A stretch of 64,000 nt of DNA from Nostoc sp. PCC 7107 (GTDB lineage Bacteria; Cyanobacteriota; Cyanobacteriia; Cyanobacteriales; Nostocaceae). The notes below the pieces were generated by a model. That model saw only the letters and a program-made list of their open reading frames with translations. It was not told the origin of the DNA and searched no databases. The translations under genes were made by a program, and so were the position numbers. Numbering within the stretch: position 1 is the first letter of the stretch; every line of letters begins with the position of its first letter. Location: the NCBI RefSeq assembly GCF_000316625.1, contig NC_019676.1, positions 6,032,501-6,096,500 of the forward strand, read 5' to 3'. Below are positions 1 to 8,494 of this stretch, piece after piece.

Positions 1-1081
1 CCACTGATGCTTGATCTGAGGAATTACTATTTTGCCACAAAATCCAGCGACTACCTTGGGGTAAAGAAGATAGTGTCAGAGAATTTTGAGTTAACCAAAT
101 TAACGGATTGTTTGGCGCTTCTTGATTGCTGATATCTTCTGAAAATGTTGTTGCGGCTAAGGTTTCTAAAACAGTAGTATTGCCTTTCACTAAACCTGTC
201 GATGCTGTCCAGAGTTTAACAGGCATCCCCATGCGTTGTGTGTAAAAATACAAACTTGCTGCGGCAATTACGGCTTGTTCAAAATCGTCTTCTTGCCATT
301 TACCCGCACTATCTAAAGCAATAACTATTTCTTCTCCACCTGTGACAACTTCTAACTCTCGGACACGTAACTCACCATAACGGGCGCTTGTTCGCCAGTG
401 GATGAGTCTGGTGGGGTCGCCAATACGGTAGGGACGCAGCGATCGCACTAATCCTGATGTTGCAGTCTGCAAAGGTCGATTGATCGAATCGCCTTTTTTG
501 CTTTCTTCTAGCCCCATTTCATCCACTAACGGACAAGTAGTTAAAGGTAATACAGTCGGGTAAACAATGGCCGTCGCCTCACAATTTCGCTGACGACGAC
601 ACCAAAATAAACCTAAAGGTGCGCCAGTCGCTAATTCAACATTGTGCCAGCGATAAATACCTCGGCGCTGGGTAGGATGGTAATAAACCCAACGGTAACT
701 ATTTTTACTCGGAATAATTTCAATCGCCTGTTTAATTGGCTTACCCAAAACAAAAGGCAAAATATCCTCGACTTGCAGCAAACTGACAGATTGTGGTGTG
801 GAATTATGGATTTCTAATTCTACAGTCAGGTCATCCCCAGCGGAGACAGGTTGAATCGAATGGCGGGTGATAGTTAAACCAACAAGCGATCGCGGTGGTA
901 AAACTGCTGCTACTGCTAACAGCGCCACACTCACACCGCTAATGGCGTACAGCCAACCCGCCATCGTATTCACAGCCGCGCCAAAAAAACAAATGGCAAT
1001 TCCCGCAAGCACCCAACCGCCGTATGTCGGCGTACTTGCGCGATTTTCTAACCAATTGGTGATATGTTTGATAATTTTCAT
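1..1081 (-). CDS. DUF58 domain-containing protein (C-terminus cut by window edge)
   Basis: The minus-strand frame opens with ATG at 1081 and stays open to base 1, so about 360 residues are present and the C-terminus is missing. Two hydrophobic segments lie near residues 20-60 (GGWVLAGIAICFFGAAVN, then an Ala/Val-rich stretch). A beta-rich domain follows, then the DUF58 signature RPYRIGDPTRLIHWRTSAR and a vWA-like continuation with VIALDSAG. DUF58 proteins are membrane-anchored with a von Willebrand A-like fold and often sit beside MoxR AAA ATPases and transglutaminases; any such partner would lie left of the window. The biochemical role is unknown. Family assignment is firm because of the signature. 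Confidence 0.88.
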   Translation of the reverse strand, partial: MKIIKHITNWLENRASTPTYGGWVLAGIAICFFGAAVNTMAGWLYAISGVSVALLAVAAVLPPRSLVGLTITRHSIQPVSAGDDLTVELEIHNSTPQSVSLLQVEDILPFVLGKPIKQAIEIIPSKNSYRWVYYHPTQRRGIYRWHNVELATGAPLGLFWCRRQRNCEATAIVYPTVLPLTTCPLVDEMGLEESKKGDSINRPLQTATSGLVRSLRPYRIGDPTRLIHWRTSARYGELRVRELEVVTGGEEIVIALDSAGKWQEDDFEQAVIAAASLYFYTQRMGMPVKLWTASTGLVKGNTTVLETLAATTFSEDISNQEAPNNPLIWLTQNSLTLSSLPQGSRWILWQNSNSSDQASV

Positions 1082-1192
1082 GTTTCTTTTTTAACCCAAC
1101 ATCACCGAAAGTTCACAGGTGTATGGTGCTGAGGTTATTTCAGTAGCAGAACGAGCATAATAATTAGCAAGCATCACCTTTATGATTTAAAA

Positions 1193-2182
1193 ATGACTAA
1201 CAATTGGAGTCACATAGAAGAAAGCAATGCAATTATTCGCCGAGGCGGTATTTACTTCGGTAGAGGAGTGCGAGGTACAGAACAGTTTGTTTATGAACTT
1301 GTATCCAATGTCCTTGATGCTTACCTGGCACATCAAGCAACCTTTGTGAATGTAACTTTAGATGGAGCAACTATCTCAGTTGTAGATGACGGCCCAGGAC
1401 TCCCATTTGATGAACCCAGTGATATCGAAGGTGTTAGTCTGGCTACTAAGTTTCTCACCTCTATCCATCGGACACGCTCATATAATGAACACGTTCCCCA
1501 TGTTCACATGGCTAGACTTGGTGTTGGGCTGGCTCCAATTAATGCTACTAGTATTCAACTAACTGTACAAAGTTGGCGTTCTGGAATGCTGTGGGAACAG
1601 TCTTTTAATAAAGGAATTGCCCAAGGTTCTGCCAAGATTATTGAACAAGGTAATGGTCGAGGAACAAAAATTGAAGTAACACCTGATCCTGAACTTTTTA
1701 GGCAAACGCAACCCAGAGTCGGGATAATTCGTAGGGCTTTGTTTGACACGGCTCATTTATTTGCTGGGTTAAGGATTGGATTAAATGAAGAGCGTTTCTA
1801 TGCACCGCAAGGGCTAAAAATGCTGGGATATATATTTTTGACTCGGCAAACAGACGCTAACAATGAGCCATTTCATGTAACTTTGCATCATGAAAATATT
1901 TTGATTGAAGCAGCTGCTTTTGGTGATCGCTTCTCGCCAACCCAAACATTTTCATGGGTAAATGGAGCCAGAACCCCAGATGACGGTAGCCATGTAGAAG
2001 GTTTTTCACAAGCGTTAGCAGAGGTCAACTGGAAACCTGCACTGAGCTTAATTCATATTGTGATGTATGACCCGCGTTTTGCCGGGCCGACGCGAGATAG
2101 ATTGGATGTACCCCATATTAAGGAAGTAATTCAAGAAGCACTGCGCGAACCTTTATCTCAGTATCGAAGTGAATTAACCTAA
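1193..2182 (+). CDS. GyrB/Hsp90-type GHKL ATPase, stand-alone
   Basis: A 329-aa protein built like the N-terminal ATPase half of GyrB. A glycine-rich start (RRGGIYFGRGVRGTEQFVYE) leads into the N-box ELVSNVLDAYLA. The G1 box VVDDGPGLP and a G2-like LGVGLAPINA follow, then a transducer-like segment ending around residue 325. No TOPRIM or gyrase C-terminal domain is present, so this is not a topoisomerase subunit. ATP binding by the GHKL fold is expected; the target is unknown. The next gene starts 8 nt downstream on the same strand, so the two are probably co-transcribed. Homologues I recall are annotated only as 'ATP-binding protein'. Confidence 0.8.
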   Translation: MTNNWSHIEESNAIIRRGGIYFGRGVRGTEQFVYELVSNVLDAYLAHQATFVNVTLDGATISVVDDGPGLPFDEPSDIEGVSLATKFLTSIHRTRSYNEHVPHVHMARLGVGLAPINATSIQLTVQSWRSGMLWEQSFNKGIAQGSAKIIEQGNGRGTKIEVTPDPELFRQTQPRVGIIRRALFDTAHLFAGLRIGLNEERFYAPQGLKMLGYIFLTRQTDANNEPFHVTLHHENILIEAAAFGDRFSPTQTFSWVNGARTPDDGSHVEGFSQALAEVNWKPALSLIHIVMYDPRFAGPTRDRLDVPHIKEVIQEALREPLSQYRSELT

Positions 2183-2190
2183 TATAATCA

Positions 2191-2811
2191 ATGGTTTCTA
2201 TTACTATCAAAAATGGATACTTATGGCAAGTTCTGGGAAGACCTGCTGAATATAACAAATTTGTGTTTGCCCCAGTTTTAGGAGAATTATACGACGGAAT
2301 AAACATTAGACCTTATCGTAGACAAGAAGAAACTCCAACATTTCCCCTAACAGACTACATAGACAATCAATTACCAAAAATTATCGACCGTTGTCGTCAC
2401 GAATGCGGCAAAATCGCTGATGCTGTCTGGGTGCGTGCTAGAGTTCCGGCAATATTTGGTTTTACACCTTTAAGTTTGCCATTTGCCGATTATAAATACG
2501 CCTTGCTAGAGCAAACATTTGTAGCTTGTCAGCAATCTTCTGTCAATGATGACTGGGTAGCATATCCATTTGTTTGTGAAGACTATGATTTACGTGTTGG
2601 GTTACGATTTATTCCAGATACCTTATTAACAGAAGTATATCAATCTATTGCCAAGGCATTTTGGGAGTTACTGCTGCTTGAACCTGAGCATGTTCACCCG
2701 TTTTGTGATGGTTATGTACATTACAATGAATTGGGTGATGAAGAATGGTTACTTGTAGAGTTTAAGAATAGTCGATGTATTATCGAATTTGCTGATTATA
2801 TTGATTTTTGA
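2191..2811 (+). CDS. Hypothetical protein, partner of the GyrB-like ATPase
   Basis: A 206-aa soluble protein with no signal peptide or membrane segment and no motif I recognise. It is mixed alpha/beta with many aromatic and acidic residues; the middle carries several Cys residues (CRHEC, ACQQ, VCED) without a clear metal-binding spacing. It begins 8 nt after the GHKL ATPase, which implies one operon and a shared function. No function is proposed. It is likely a real gene because the frame is long, gap-free and tightly spaced. Confidence 0.7.
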   Translation: MVSITIKNGYLWQVLGRPAEYNKFVFAPVLGELYDGINIRPYRRQEETPTFPLTDYIDNQLPKIIDRCRHECGKIADAVWVRARVPAIFGFTPLSLPFADYKYALLEQTFVACQQSSVNDDWVAYPFVCEDYDLRVGLRFIPDTLLTEVYQSIAKAFWELLLLEPEHVHPFCDGYVHYNELGDEEWLLVEFKNSRCIIEFADYIDF

Positions 2812-2901
2812 TTGGTTACGAAATAATTAAAATGGGATTGTTTCCCTACACTTCGTTCCGGGCACAATGACATTATTGGCGTTGTGTAAGTCCTAAGTAT
2901 T

Positions 2902-3381
2902 TCATATTTCCTTTGGAAAAATTTTTTTCTCTGTCTGAGAACCGTCTTCATTTTCTCTGATGAACGTGTGAAATTCAAGCTCAAGTACATCACTTTTTTT
3001 CTTGAACCTCATGATTTCCCATACAGTCGGGTCTTCTTGCAATTTAGTTTGTATTATCATTACAGACTTAGTTTCATCTAGAGCATTATCAATGCGCTCA
3101 ATAATTAAATTTTGTCCATTATTCCAAAATGTTGTTGTTATTGTTAAGGTTATTAAAAACTCGCTGTCTTGAATTCTAATTCTTGTTCTTGTATTAGAAA
3201 GTAAACATAGGTCAATATCTAAATATTCGATTGCATGATTATATTCTGGAATACTGTTCCATATTAATTTTTCATCTTTTTCTAACAAACTAGTATCAAA
3301 ATACTCTTCAGGTGACATTTCAACTGTATGCCACTGCAAATCATTGATGAGTTTATAGTCTATAAATATGTTTAGAGGCAT
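2902..3381 (-). CDS. Hypothetical protein
   Basis: A 159-aa, acidic, beta-rich soluble protein with alternating hydrophobic patches (IRIQDSEFLITLTITTTFW) and a charged C-terminus. It has no recognised domain, signal peptide or membrane helix. It lies between a plus-strand pair and guaA, just beyond the guaA terminator hairpin, so it is transcribed independently of guaA. It has fewer HIP1 sites and is AT-richer than guaA. Function unknown. Confidence 0.6.
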   Translation of the reverse strand: MPLNIFIDYKLINDLQWHTVEMSPEEYFDTSLLEKDEKLIWNSIPEYNHAIEYLDIDLCLLSNTRTRIRIQDSEFLITLTITTTFWNNGQNLIIERIDNALDETKSVMIIQTKLQEDPTVWEIMRFKKKSDVLELEFHTFIRENEDGSQTEKKIFPKEI

Positions 3382-3403
3382 ATCAATATTCCGTTTATTT
3401 TTT

Positions 3404-3430
3404 CAAAAAAAAGGTGGGAATTTCCCACCT
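3404..3430 (-). terminator. Rho-independent terminator of guaA
   Basis: Read on the minus strand, an 8-bp perfect stem (GGTGGGAA / TTCCCACC) is followed directly by a run of eight T. It lies about 28 nt after the guaA stop codon. This is a textbook intrinsic terminator. Confidence 0.9.
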
Positions 3431-3457
3431 CAATCTTTCATTTAAATATCTATCTAA

Positions 3458-5080
3458 TTACTCCCATTCAATGGTTCCAGGTGGCTTAGATGTGATGTCG
3501 TAAACTACGCGATTCACACCTTTAACTTCATTGACAATTCGGTTAGAAATTACTTCCAAAATTTCATAAGGAAGACGCGCCCAATCTGCGGTCATACCGT
3601 CTTCACTGGTGATAATCCGCAAAACTACAGGATGAGCATAAGTACGCTGATCACCCATCACGCCAACGCTGCGAATTGGCAATAATACAGCAAAGGCTTG
3701 CCAAACTTCGTTATATAATCCACGTTGATTGATTTCTTGGCGGACAATTAAATCGGCATCGCGGAGAATATTCAGGCGTTCGGCGGTGACTTCACCGATG
3801 ATGCGAATTGCTAAACCAGGGCCGGGGAAGGGTTGGCGTTGGACGATTTCTTCTGGTAAACCAATAGAACGACCAACTTTGCGGACTTCATCTTTAAATA
3901 GTTTCCGCAGGGGTTCAACTAGTTTAAATCGCAAATCTTTGGGTAAACCGCCGACGTTGTGATGGCTTTTAATTTTGACTGCTACCCGTTCACCTGTTTG
4001 GGGGTCAACGTTGGTATCGGCAGATTCGATTACGTCTGGATAAAGTGTCCCTTGGGCTAAATAATCAAAGGGGCCGAAGTGCTTGGATGCTTCTTCAAAT
4101 GTACTAATGAATTCGTGACCGATGCGGCGGCGTTTTTCTTCGGGGTCGGTGACACCAGCGATAGTATCTAAGAAGCGATCGCGGGCATTGACATATTCTA
4201 CAGGAATATGAAACTGTTCTTGGAATAATTTCACCAACCGTTCTGGTTCATATTTCCGCATAAAGCCTTGGTCGATAAATACACAAGTCAGCTGATCGCC
4301 GATCGCTTTATGCAGTAAAAAGGCTAGGGTAGAAGAATCAACTCCCCCAGATAGTGCCAAAAGTACGCGTTTATCGCCAACTTTCCCGCGAATTTCCCGG
4401 ATTGCTTCTTCGACAAAGGCGGCGGTTGTCCAGGTTGGTTCGCATTCGCAGATATGATACACAAAGTTGCGAATTAAGGCTAAACCACCGATGGAATGTA
4501 CAACTTCGGGGTGGAACTGCACACCATATAGTTTCTTTTCGTGGTCGGCGATGGCTGCACAAGGGGTATTTTCTGTATGTGCCAAGACTTCAAAACCAGG
4601 TGGCATTTGAATTACAGAGTCGCCGTGGCTCATCCACATGGTTGTGCCATCTTCGACGTTAGTTAATAAGTCTGTGGGATCATCTATGTATAATGAGGCT
4701 TTGCCATATTCACCGCGATCGGCTTTGGCAACTTCTCCACCGAGTTGGTTGACCATCAACTGCATTCCATAACATACGCCCAGGATGGGAATGCCAAGAT
4801 GCCAAATTGCTGGGTCACAATGGGGAGCTTTTTCGTTATAAACTGAACTCGGCCCACCAGAGAGAATGATACCTTTGGGGTTGAGTTGCTGTAATTGTTC
4901 CGCTGTAGTGCGATAAGAGAGAACTTCAGAATATACTTGAGTTTCGCGGATGCGTCGGGCAATTAGTTCGGAATACTGAGAGCCAAAATCGAGAATAACA
5001 ATCATTTGACGATCAAGCCGCCTCAACTCTTCTACTGGTTGAGGCGCTTGTTCGGTTAGTAGAGTCACCGCTGTATTCAT
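3458..5080 (-). CDS. guaA: GMP synthase (glutamine-hydrolysing)
   Basis: A 540-aa enzyme that converts XMP to GMP with ATP and glutamine, the last step of guanine nucleotide synthesis. The N-terminal class I glutamine amidotransferase domain has the nucleophile in GVCYGMQL (Cys103) and the His-Glu pair in QFHPEV. The ATP-pyrophosphatase domain has the P-loop [12 protein letters not shown]. The C-terminal dimerisation domain ends in the family-typical KPPGTIEWE. The frame remains open upstream to 5155, but ATG 5080 ([11 protein letters not shown]) gives the normal cyanobacterial length and is preferred. It is followed by a strong terminator, so it is probably monocistronic. Confidence 0.97.
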   Translation of the reverse strand: MNTAVTLLTEQAPQPVEELRRLDRQMIVILDFGSQYSELIARRIRETQVYSEVLSYRTTAEQLQQLNPKGIILSGGPSSVYNEKAPHCDPAIWHLGIPILGVCYGMQLMVNQLGGEVAKADRGEYGKASLYIDDPTDLLTNVEDGTTMWMSHGDSVIQMPPGFEVLAHTENTPCAAIADHEKKLYGVQFHPEVVHSIGGLALIRNFVYHICECEPTWTTAAFVEEAIREIRGKVGDKRVLLALSGGVDSSTLAFLLHKAIGDQLTCVFIDQGFMRKYEPERLVKLFQEQFHIPVEYVNARDRFLDTIAGVTDPEEKRRRIGHEFISTFEEASKHFGPFDYLAQGTLYPDVIESADTNVDPQTGERVAVKIKSHHNVGGLPKDLRFKLVEPLRKLFKDEVRKVGRSIGLPEEIVQRQPFPGPGLAIRIIGEVTAERLNILRDADLIVRQEINQRGLYNEVWQAFAVLLPIRSVGVMGDQRTYAHPVVLRIITSEDGMTADWARLPYEILEVISNRIVNEVKGVNRVVYDITSKPPGTIEWE

Positions 5081-5386
5081 GATGGGGGAGTTTGAATGAA
5101 GTAGTAGATAGTTGCACAGTAATCTGACCAAAATACCATCTATAGCCTGAGTCAAATAGATGAGAACAATGTTGATTGCACAAAGCTAGCAACTGGTTAT
5201 ATACTCAGCACTTGGCTCTATTTGCTTTCTGCGGCTGGTAAATGGTAAAGGATTCCCCTACAAACGCGGGTTATGAAGCGTTTGCTCGGCTAATCAGTCT
5301 GACATAGTATTAGAAGGAATAACTTACCCTAGAGTGGTTACTGAAAAAGCTATTTATGTAGATTATTAATGATTATTTATAATAAG
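5081..5386. other. Intergenic region upstream of guaA
   Basis: About 306 nt between the guaA start and the end of cbiD. It must hold the guaA promoter. No open frame of useful length, tRNA or clear hairpin was seen. Confidence 0.5.
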
Positions 5387-6502
5387 TTAACATAATTTCT
5401 CGCTCAAGAAACAAGCAGTTTTACTCTTTACGATAATTTTGCGATCGCGATCAAAGAGAATTGAGCCACATTTTGCTACTGCTGTACCTCGGTTATTATG
5501 GCTTTCCATGTATTCTTGAGAACGCGTATCTATGGCTTGGGCGATCGCACCATAAACTAAATTCACCCAATCACTACCACTAGAAGTATCTAATTCTCGC
5601 AGATATTTCAGTGCCGCTTCTGCCGTGGCACTATTAAATATTACTTGTATATCTGATGACTGCATCCCCGCCAAAGCACAGTGGGCTGCTAAAATTTCCC
5701 GCCGACCATCAGCTAAATGATGATGGGTGTGAAAAATCCCTCCAGCGAGTTTCAGCAACTTGCCATGATAGCCAAACAATAAGATTTCTTTAACGCCTAA
5801 AGCATCCGCTTCAACCAACATCGGCCCCAACCAGTTAGCTGTTTTGACTAATTGTTCGGGATTAATTCCCAGTTTTGCCGCTAAATCTAAACCGTTCTCA
5901 CCAATGCAAAATACCAAACTATTAAAACGACTGGCTTTTTGTTGTAATTCTGTGCGAAAAGCAGCTAACTGATCTGGTGAACTTAAAGGTTGAGAAATCC
6001 CGGTTGTCCCTAACAGCGAAAGTCCTTCCACTACACCAAAGGCAGCATTAGAAGTCCGCACAGCGAGCGATCGCCCGAACGGTAAAATAATTGTGACTGT
6101 GATTTTCTCACCCTGCGTTAGCATCCGCTGCAAGTTCTCTTGCAATAACCTTTGGGCATAACTATAAATCGCCGGCTGGTCATCTGCATTGAGAATTTTG
6201 CCAATCCCTTCACCACCTTTGATAGTGACTGCTGACTTAGTGTCTCCACCCCACTCCACAATTGTCCAAATTGGTGTATCCCTTGTCAGATCAAGATTAT
6301 CACCAGGGTCACTTCGGGTAATTGCCAGTGCCTGATTTGCTGATACCCCCGCTACCTGTTCAATCGGTATTTCAGCGATTTGTGGTGGTGTAATTAAATC
6401 AACCGCCACAGTTGGCAAAGGCTGACGTTGGCGTAACCAATGTAACGCCGCGATCGCCCCAGCACAAGCAAATACAGGTAAAGTGTATCCGGCTTTGGTC
6501 AT
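5387..6502 (-). CDS. cbiD: Cobalt-precorrin-5B (C1)-methyltransferase CbiD
   Basis: A 371-aa CbiD-family protein acting in the anaerobic (early-cobalt) route to cobalamin, where it methylates C1 of cobalt-precorrin-5B. The family hallmark opening SGYTLPVFA is present as KAGYTLPVFACAGAIAA. Conserved segments include KGGEGIGKI, GTTGIS and LLFGYHGKLLKLAGGIFHTHHHLADGR. It is full length. A conserved 100-aa protein starts upstream on the same strand, only 40 nt away, so the two and the DUF3177 gene may form one transcription unit. Confidence 0.93.
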   Translation of the reverse strand: MTKAGYTLPVFACAGAIAALHWLRQRQPLPTVAVDLITPPQIAEIPIEQVAGVSANQALAITRSDPGDNLDLTRDTPIWTIVEWGGDTKSAVTIKGGEGIGKILNADDQPAIYSYAQRLLQENLQRMLTQGEKITVTIILPFGRSLAVRTSNAAFGVVEGLSLLGTTGISQPLSSPDQLAAFRTELQQKASRFNSLVFCIGENGLDLAAKLGINPEQLVKTANWLGPMLVEADALGVKEILLFGYHGKLLKLAGGIFHTHHHLADGRREILAAHCALAGMQSSDIQVIFNSATAEAALKYLRELDTSSGSDWVNLVYGAIAQAIDTRSQEYMESHNNRGTAVAKCGSILFDRDRKIIVKSKTACFLSEKLC

Positions 6503-6522
6503 TCGTCAAAAATATAAAATTT

Positions 6523-6543
6523 CATACTTCATACTTCATACTT
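6523..6543. repeat. Heptanucleotide tandem repeat (CATACTT x3)
   Basis: Three exact CATACTT units lie between cbiD and the upstream small gene; the last overlaps that gene's stop codon. Such short tandem heptamers (STRR) are characteristic of heterocystous cyanobacteria. Confidence 0.75.
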
Positions 6544-6842
6544 CACACCCCCACTTCTACTAATAAAGCTTGCATTACTTCCCAAGAGATGCCTTTTTCG
6601 ATGTAGCGAGGTGCTTCAGGATTATAAGGACTAGCAATGCGATCGATACTCAGAATTGTGGCCTCGTCTAAGAGTACTGGGACATCAGGATCAAAAGCTG
6701 TGGGGCGCATCAAAGAACTCGAAAAACCTTTAAAAACCGCAATTTTGTCTTGTTCTTCGGCTATTTCCACCGTGATCAATAAAACTTCTTGGGGGCGTTT
6801 GCTGGTGTACTGTTCTAGGCGCTTGCCAATGGAATTACTCAT
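6543..6842 (-). CDS. Conserved cyanobacterial protein of ~99 aa
   Basis: A 99-aa soluble protein starting at ATG 6842; a TTG one codon earlier is less likely. It begins MSNSIGKRLEQYTSKRPQEV, followed by two beta-strand segments (LLITVEIAEEQ, KIAVFKGFSSSLMRPT) and a C-terminal helix (ISWEVMQALLVEVG). The pattern of a short beta sheet with the motif FDPDVP matches small uncharacterised proteins widespread in cyanobacteria. It sits between DUF3177 and cbiD on the same strand with short gaps. Function unknown. Confidence 0.75.
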   Translation of the reverse strand: MSNSIGKRLEQYTSKRPQEVLLITVEIAEEQDKIAVFKGFSSSLMRPTAFDPDVPVLLDEATILSIDRIASPYNPEAPRYIEKGISWEVMQALLVEVGV

Positions 6843-6869
6843 CAAATTGGAACTTTGCTATTTAGTTAA

Positions 6870-7463
6870 TTAATGTGGTGTAGCTGAACGCCCTTGTTTA
6901 CCCAGCTTAATGAGAACAAAGTAGCTTAAGTAAAGCACATAAATAGCTAAAAGGGAGATGCCCAGAAAACCGAGAAATGCCGGCTTGCTGTTGTGATGGA
7001 AATAGTCTTTAAAGAGTAAGGGCGCTTCAAACCAAACTCGACAATAGGGGGTTTTAATGGCTGTTTCGGAAAAAGCACAGCCGATAAACGGGAGAAAAGC
7101 GATCGCACCCAGCAGGCTATAAACTGTCACAGCCCAACGCCAAGAGGTAAAAATCAGCTTCAACAGACTACTTGGTTGATACTCAATTTCATCATTGAGA
7201 TCCACCCAAAACCACAGAGAAATTGGGATCAAAATCCGTGCTATCAACCCGGAAATAAAGCTGACTGGATACTCAGCAATCATCAAGTAAATTGTAATTG
7301 CCAAAAGACTAGCAACTCGCCAGTAAATCATTAACAGGCGTTGTATACCTTCTGCCTTTTGGACAAATGCCCAAATTAGCAGAATTAGGGGAATAATCAA
7401 CGTAAATAATACTGCCAGTCGATAATCAGCCCAGATATATGGGCGAAACCAAACGTCTTTCAT
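6870..7463 (-). CDS. DUF3177 family membrane protein
   Basis: A 197-aa integral membrane protein with about five hydrophobic helices: LAVLFTLIIPLILLIWAFV, LLAITIYLMI, ARILIPISLWFWV, YSLLGAIAFLPFIGC, and LGFLGISLLAIYVLYLSYFV at the C-terminus. The opening WFRPYIWADYRLAVLF and overall layout match the cyanobacterial DUF3177 family as I know it. Its function is uncharacterised. It lies 27 nt upstream of the ~99-aa gene on the same strand and probably shares its transcript. Confidence 0.78.
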   Translation of the reverse strand: MKDVWFRPYIWADYRLAVLFTLIIPLILLIWAFVQKAEGIQRLLMIYWRVASLLAITIYLMIAEYPVSFISGLIARILIPISLWFWVDLNDEIEYQPSSLLKLIFTSWRWAVTVYSLLGAIAFLPFIGCAFSETAIKTPYCRVWFEAPLLFKDYFHHNSKPAFLGFLGISLLAIYVLYLSYFVLIKLGKQGRSATPH

Positions 7464-7879
7464 TGTTGTTGCCAGACGATAAATAAAAAGTTTGCATGAA
7501 GAACAGATATTTAATATAACGGATACTTCTGCAAATACTTTAAATAGCTATGCAAAATAAATTACTTAATTGAGCAACAAAATTAGGAATAAGACAGGGG
7601 CTATAGTTATGGATAGCCTGATGTTGGACTGATGGTCAAATATCTAAATTAATATTAATTTAATTATTGGCGTGGGAATATTTTCTTGGGGCGACATTCA
7701 TCTCTTTGTAGGTAAAAAAACAAGCAACTTGCATATCTTTTACATTTGTAGCTTGTACTAACTGACAACTTATATTGAGGGTTGGTGACAAAACTTACCC
7801 CAAGAAGATGAAGTACAAGGTCGCAGTAAACAGATGTTGGTTGCTTGCCTGGATGAATAGAAATTTACCCACTCAATGT
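7464..7879. other. Intergenic region with nested inverted repeats
   Basis: About 416 nt between DUF3177 and cp12, both minus strand. It holds an AT palindrome near 7648-7667 and the nested inverted repeat at 7683-7806 listed separately. It lies downstream of cp12, so it also contains the cp12 3' end. No protein frame is supported. Confidence 0.5.
7683..7806. other. Nested inverted repeats, possible structured RNA
   Basis: TTCTTGGGG (7683-7691) pairs perfectly with CCCCAAGAA (7798-7806). Inside this, ACAAGC (7720-7725) pairs with GCTTGT (7751-7756). The ~124-nt element has no coding potential. It could be a small RNA, a cp12 3' UTR structure or a small mobile repeat; the sequence alone does not decide. 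Confidence 0.35.
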
Positions 7880-8119
7880 CTATTCATCGTAAACTCTGCA
7901 CTCAGCTGCATCTGGATTGTCATCGCAGTACTGTTCTAAAGAATTTTTGGGCTTACTTTGGCGCTGGTGAGAAGCTTCAGCCTGTAGTTCTTCAACTGCA
8001 TCCCAAGCCGCAGCGCACTCAGCAGAATTGCTACCTGAAATATCACAAACTGCACGAGCTTGTTCTACTTCTTCTTGAATTTGTTCTTGGATGTCAACTT
8101 TTGCTTTGGTTTCGCTCAT
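7880..8119 (-). CDS. cp12: Calvin-cycle regulatory protein CP12
   Basis: A 79-aa protein from ATG 8119 (MSETKAKVDIQEQIQEEVEQ). CP12 is an intrinsically disordered redox switch that binds GAPDH and phosphoribulokinase in the dark and inactivates the Calvin cycle. Both redox Cys pairs are present: CDISGSNSAEC in the N-terminal half and CDDNPDAAEC near the C-terminus. The core AWDAVEELQAEASHQR and the GAPDH-binding tail ECRVYDE are also present. An upstream in-frame ATG at 8167 would add 16 atypical residues and is rejected. Monocistronic by context. Confidence 0.95.
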   Translation of the reverse strand: MSETKAKVDIQEQIQEEVEQARAVCDISGSNSAECAAAWDAVEELQAEASHQRQSKPKNSLEQYCDDNPDAAECRVYDE

Positions 8120-8494
8120 AGCTTTCGTTTTGTTGTGTGCTGTTAATACTAGTATAGAAAAATTCAAAAATTGCTATTTTCTGTACTACCACTCATCATT
8201 CTACCTAATAAGTTGATCTACTTAGTGGATGTGGCAGGTGGATGATTGATAACGACGGCAAACTAGGATATTCAGACTCTATCTTTGTCTATCTTTTAAG
8301 ATTTTATAGAGTCCGTACTGCGAAAGTGCATCTATCAACTATATTTATTGCATGTAATGGGAATTGATGAATATCTGTCTGCGAAGGCAGCTATGTAGGA
8401 GGTGAAGCAGTGCGGTGAGGCAGTATGTGAGACAGCTTTGCCTCGTCAAAACCTTGGGCTAAAAGCACTACGAAAAAGGAAGAGATGAAATTTC
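8120..8494. other. Intergenic region between cp12 and the FIST gene
   Basis: About 375 nt holding the two divergent promoter regions. A hairpin with an 8-bp stem (GACTCTAT / ATAGAGTC) lies around 8275-8313. A purine-rich GGAAGAG precedes the FIST start. No reading frame or known riboswitch was recognised. Confidence 0.45.

Noticed and set aside
867-1094. Plus-strand 75-aa frame
   Set aside because: It is the antisense of the DUF58 gene, whose motif-bearing frame runs the whole region.
4354-4662. Plus-strand 102-aa frame within guaA
   Set aside because: Arg-rich shadow frame opposite the conserved guaA sequence; no family features.
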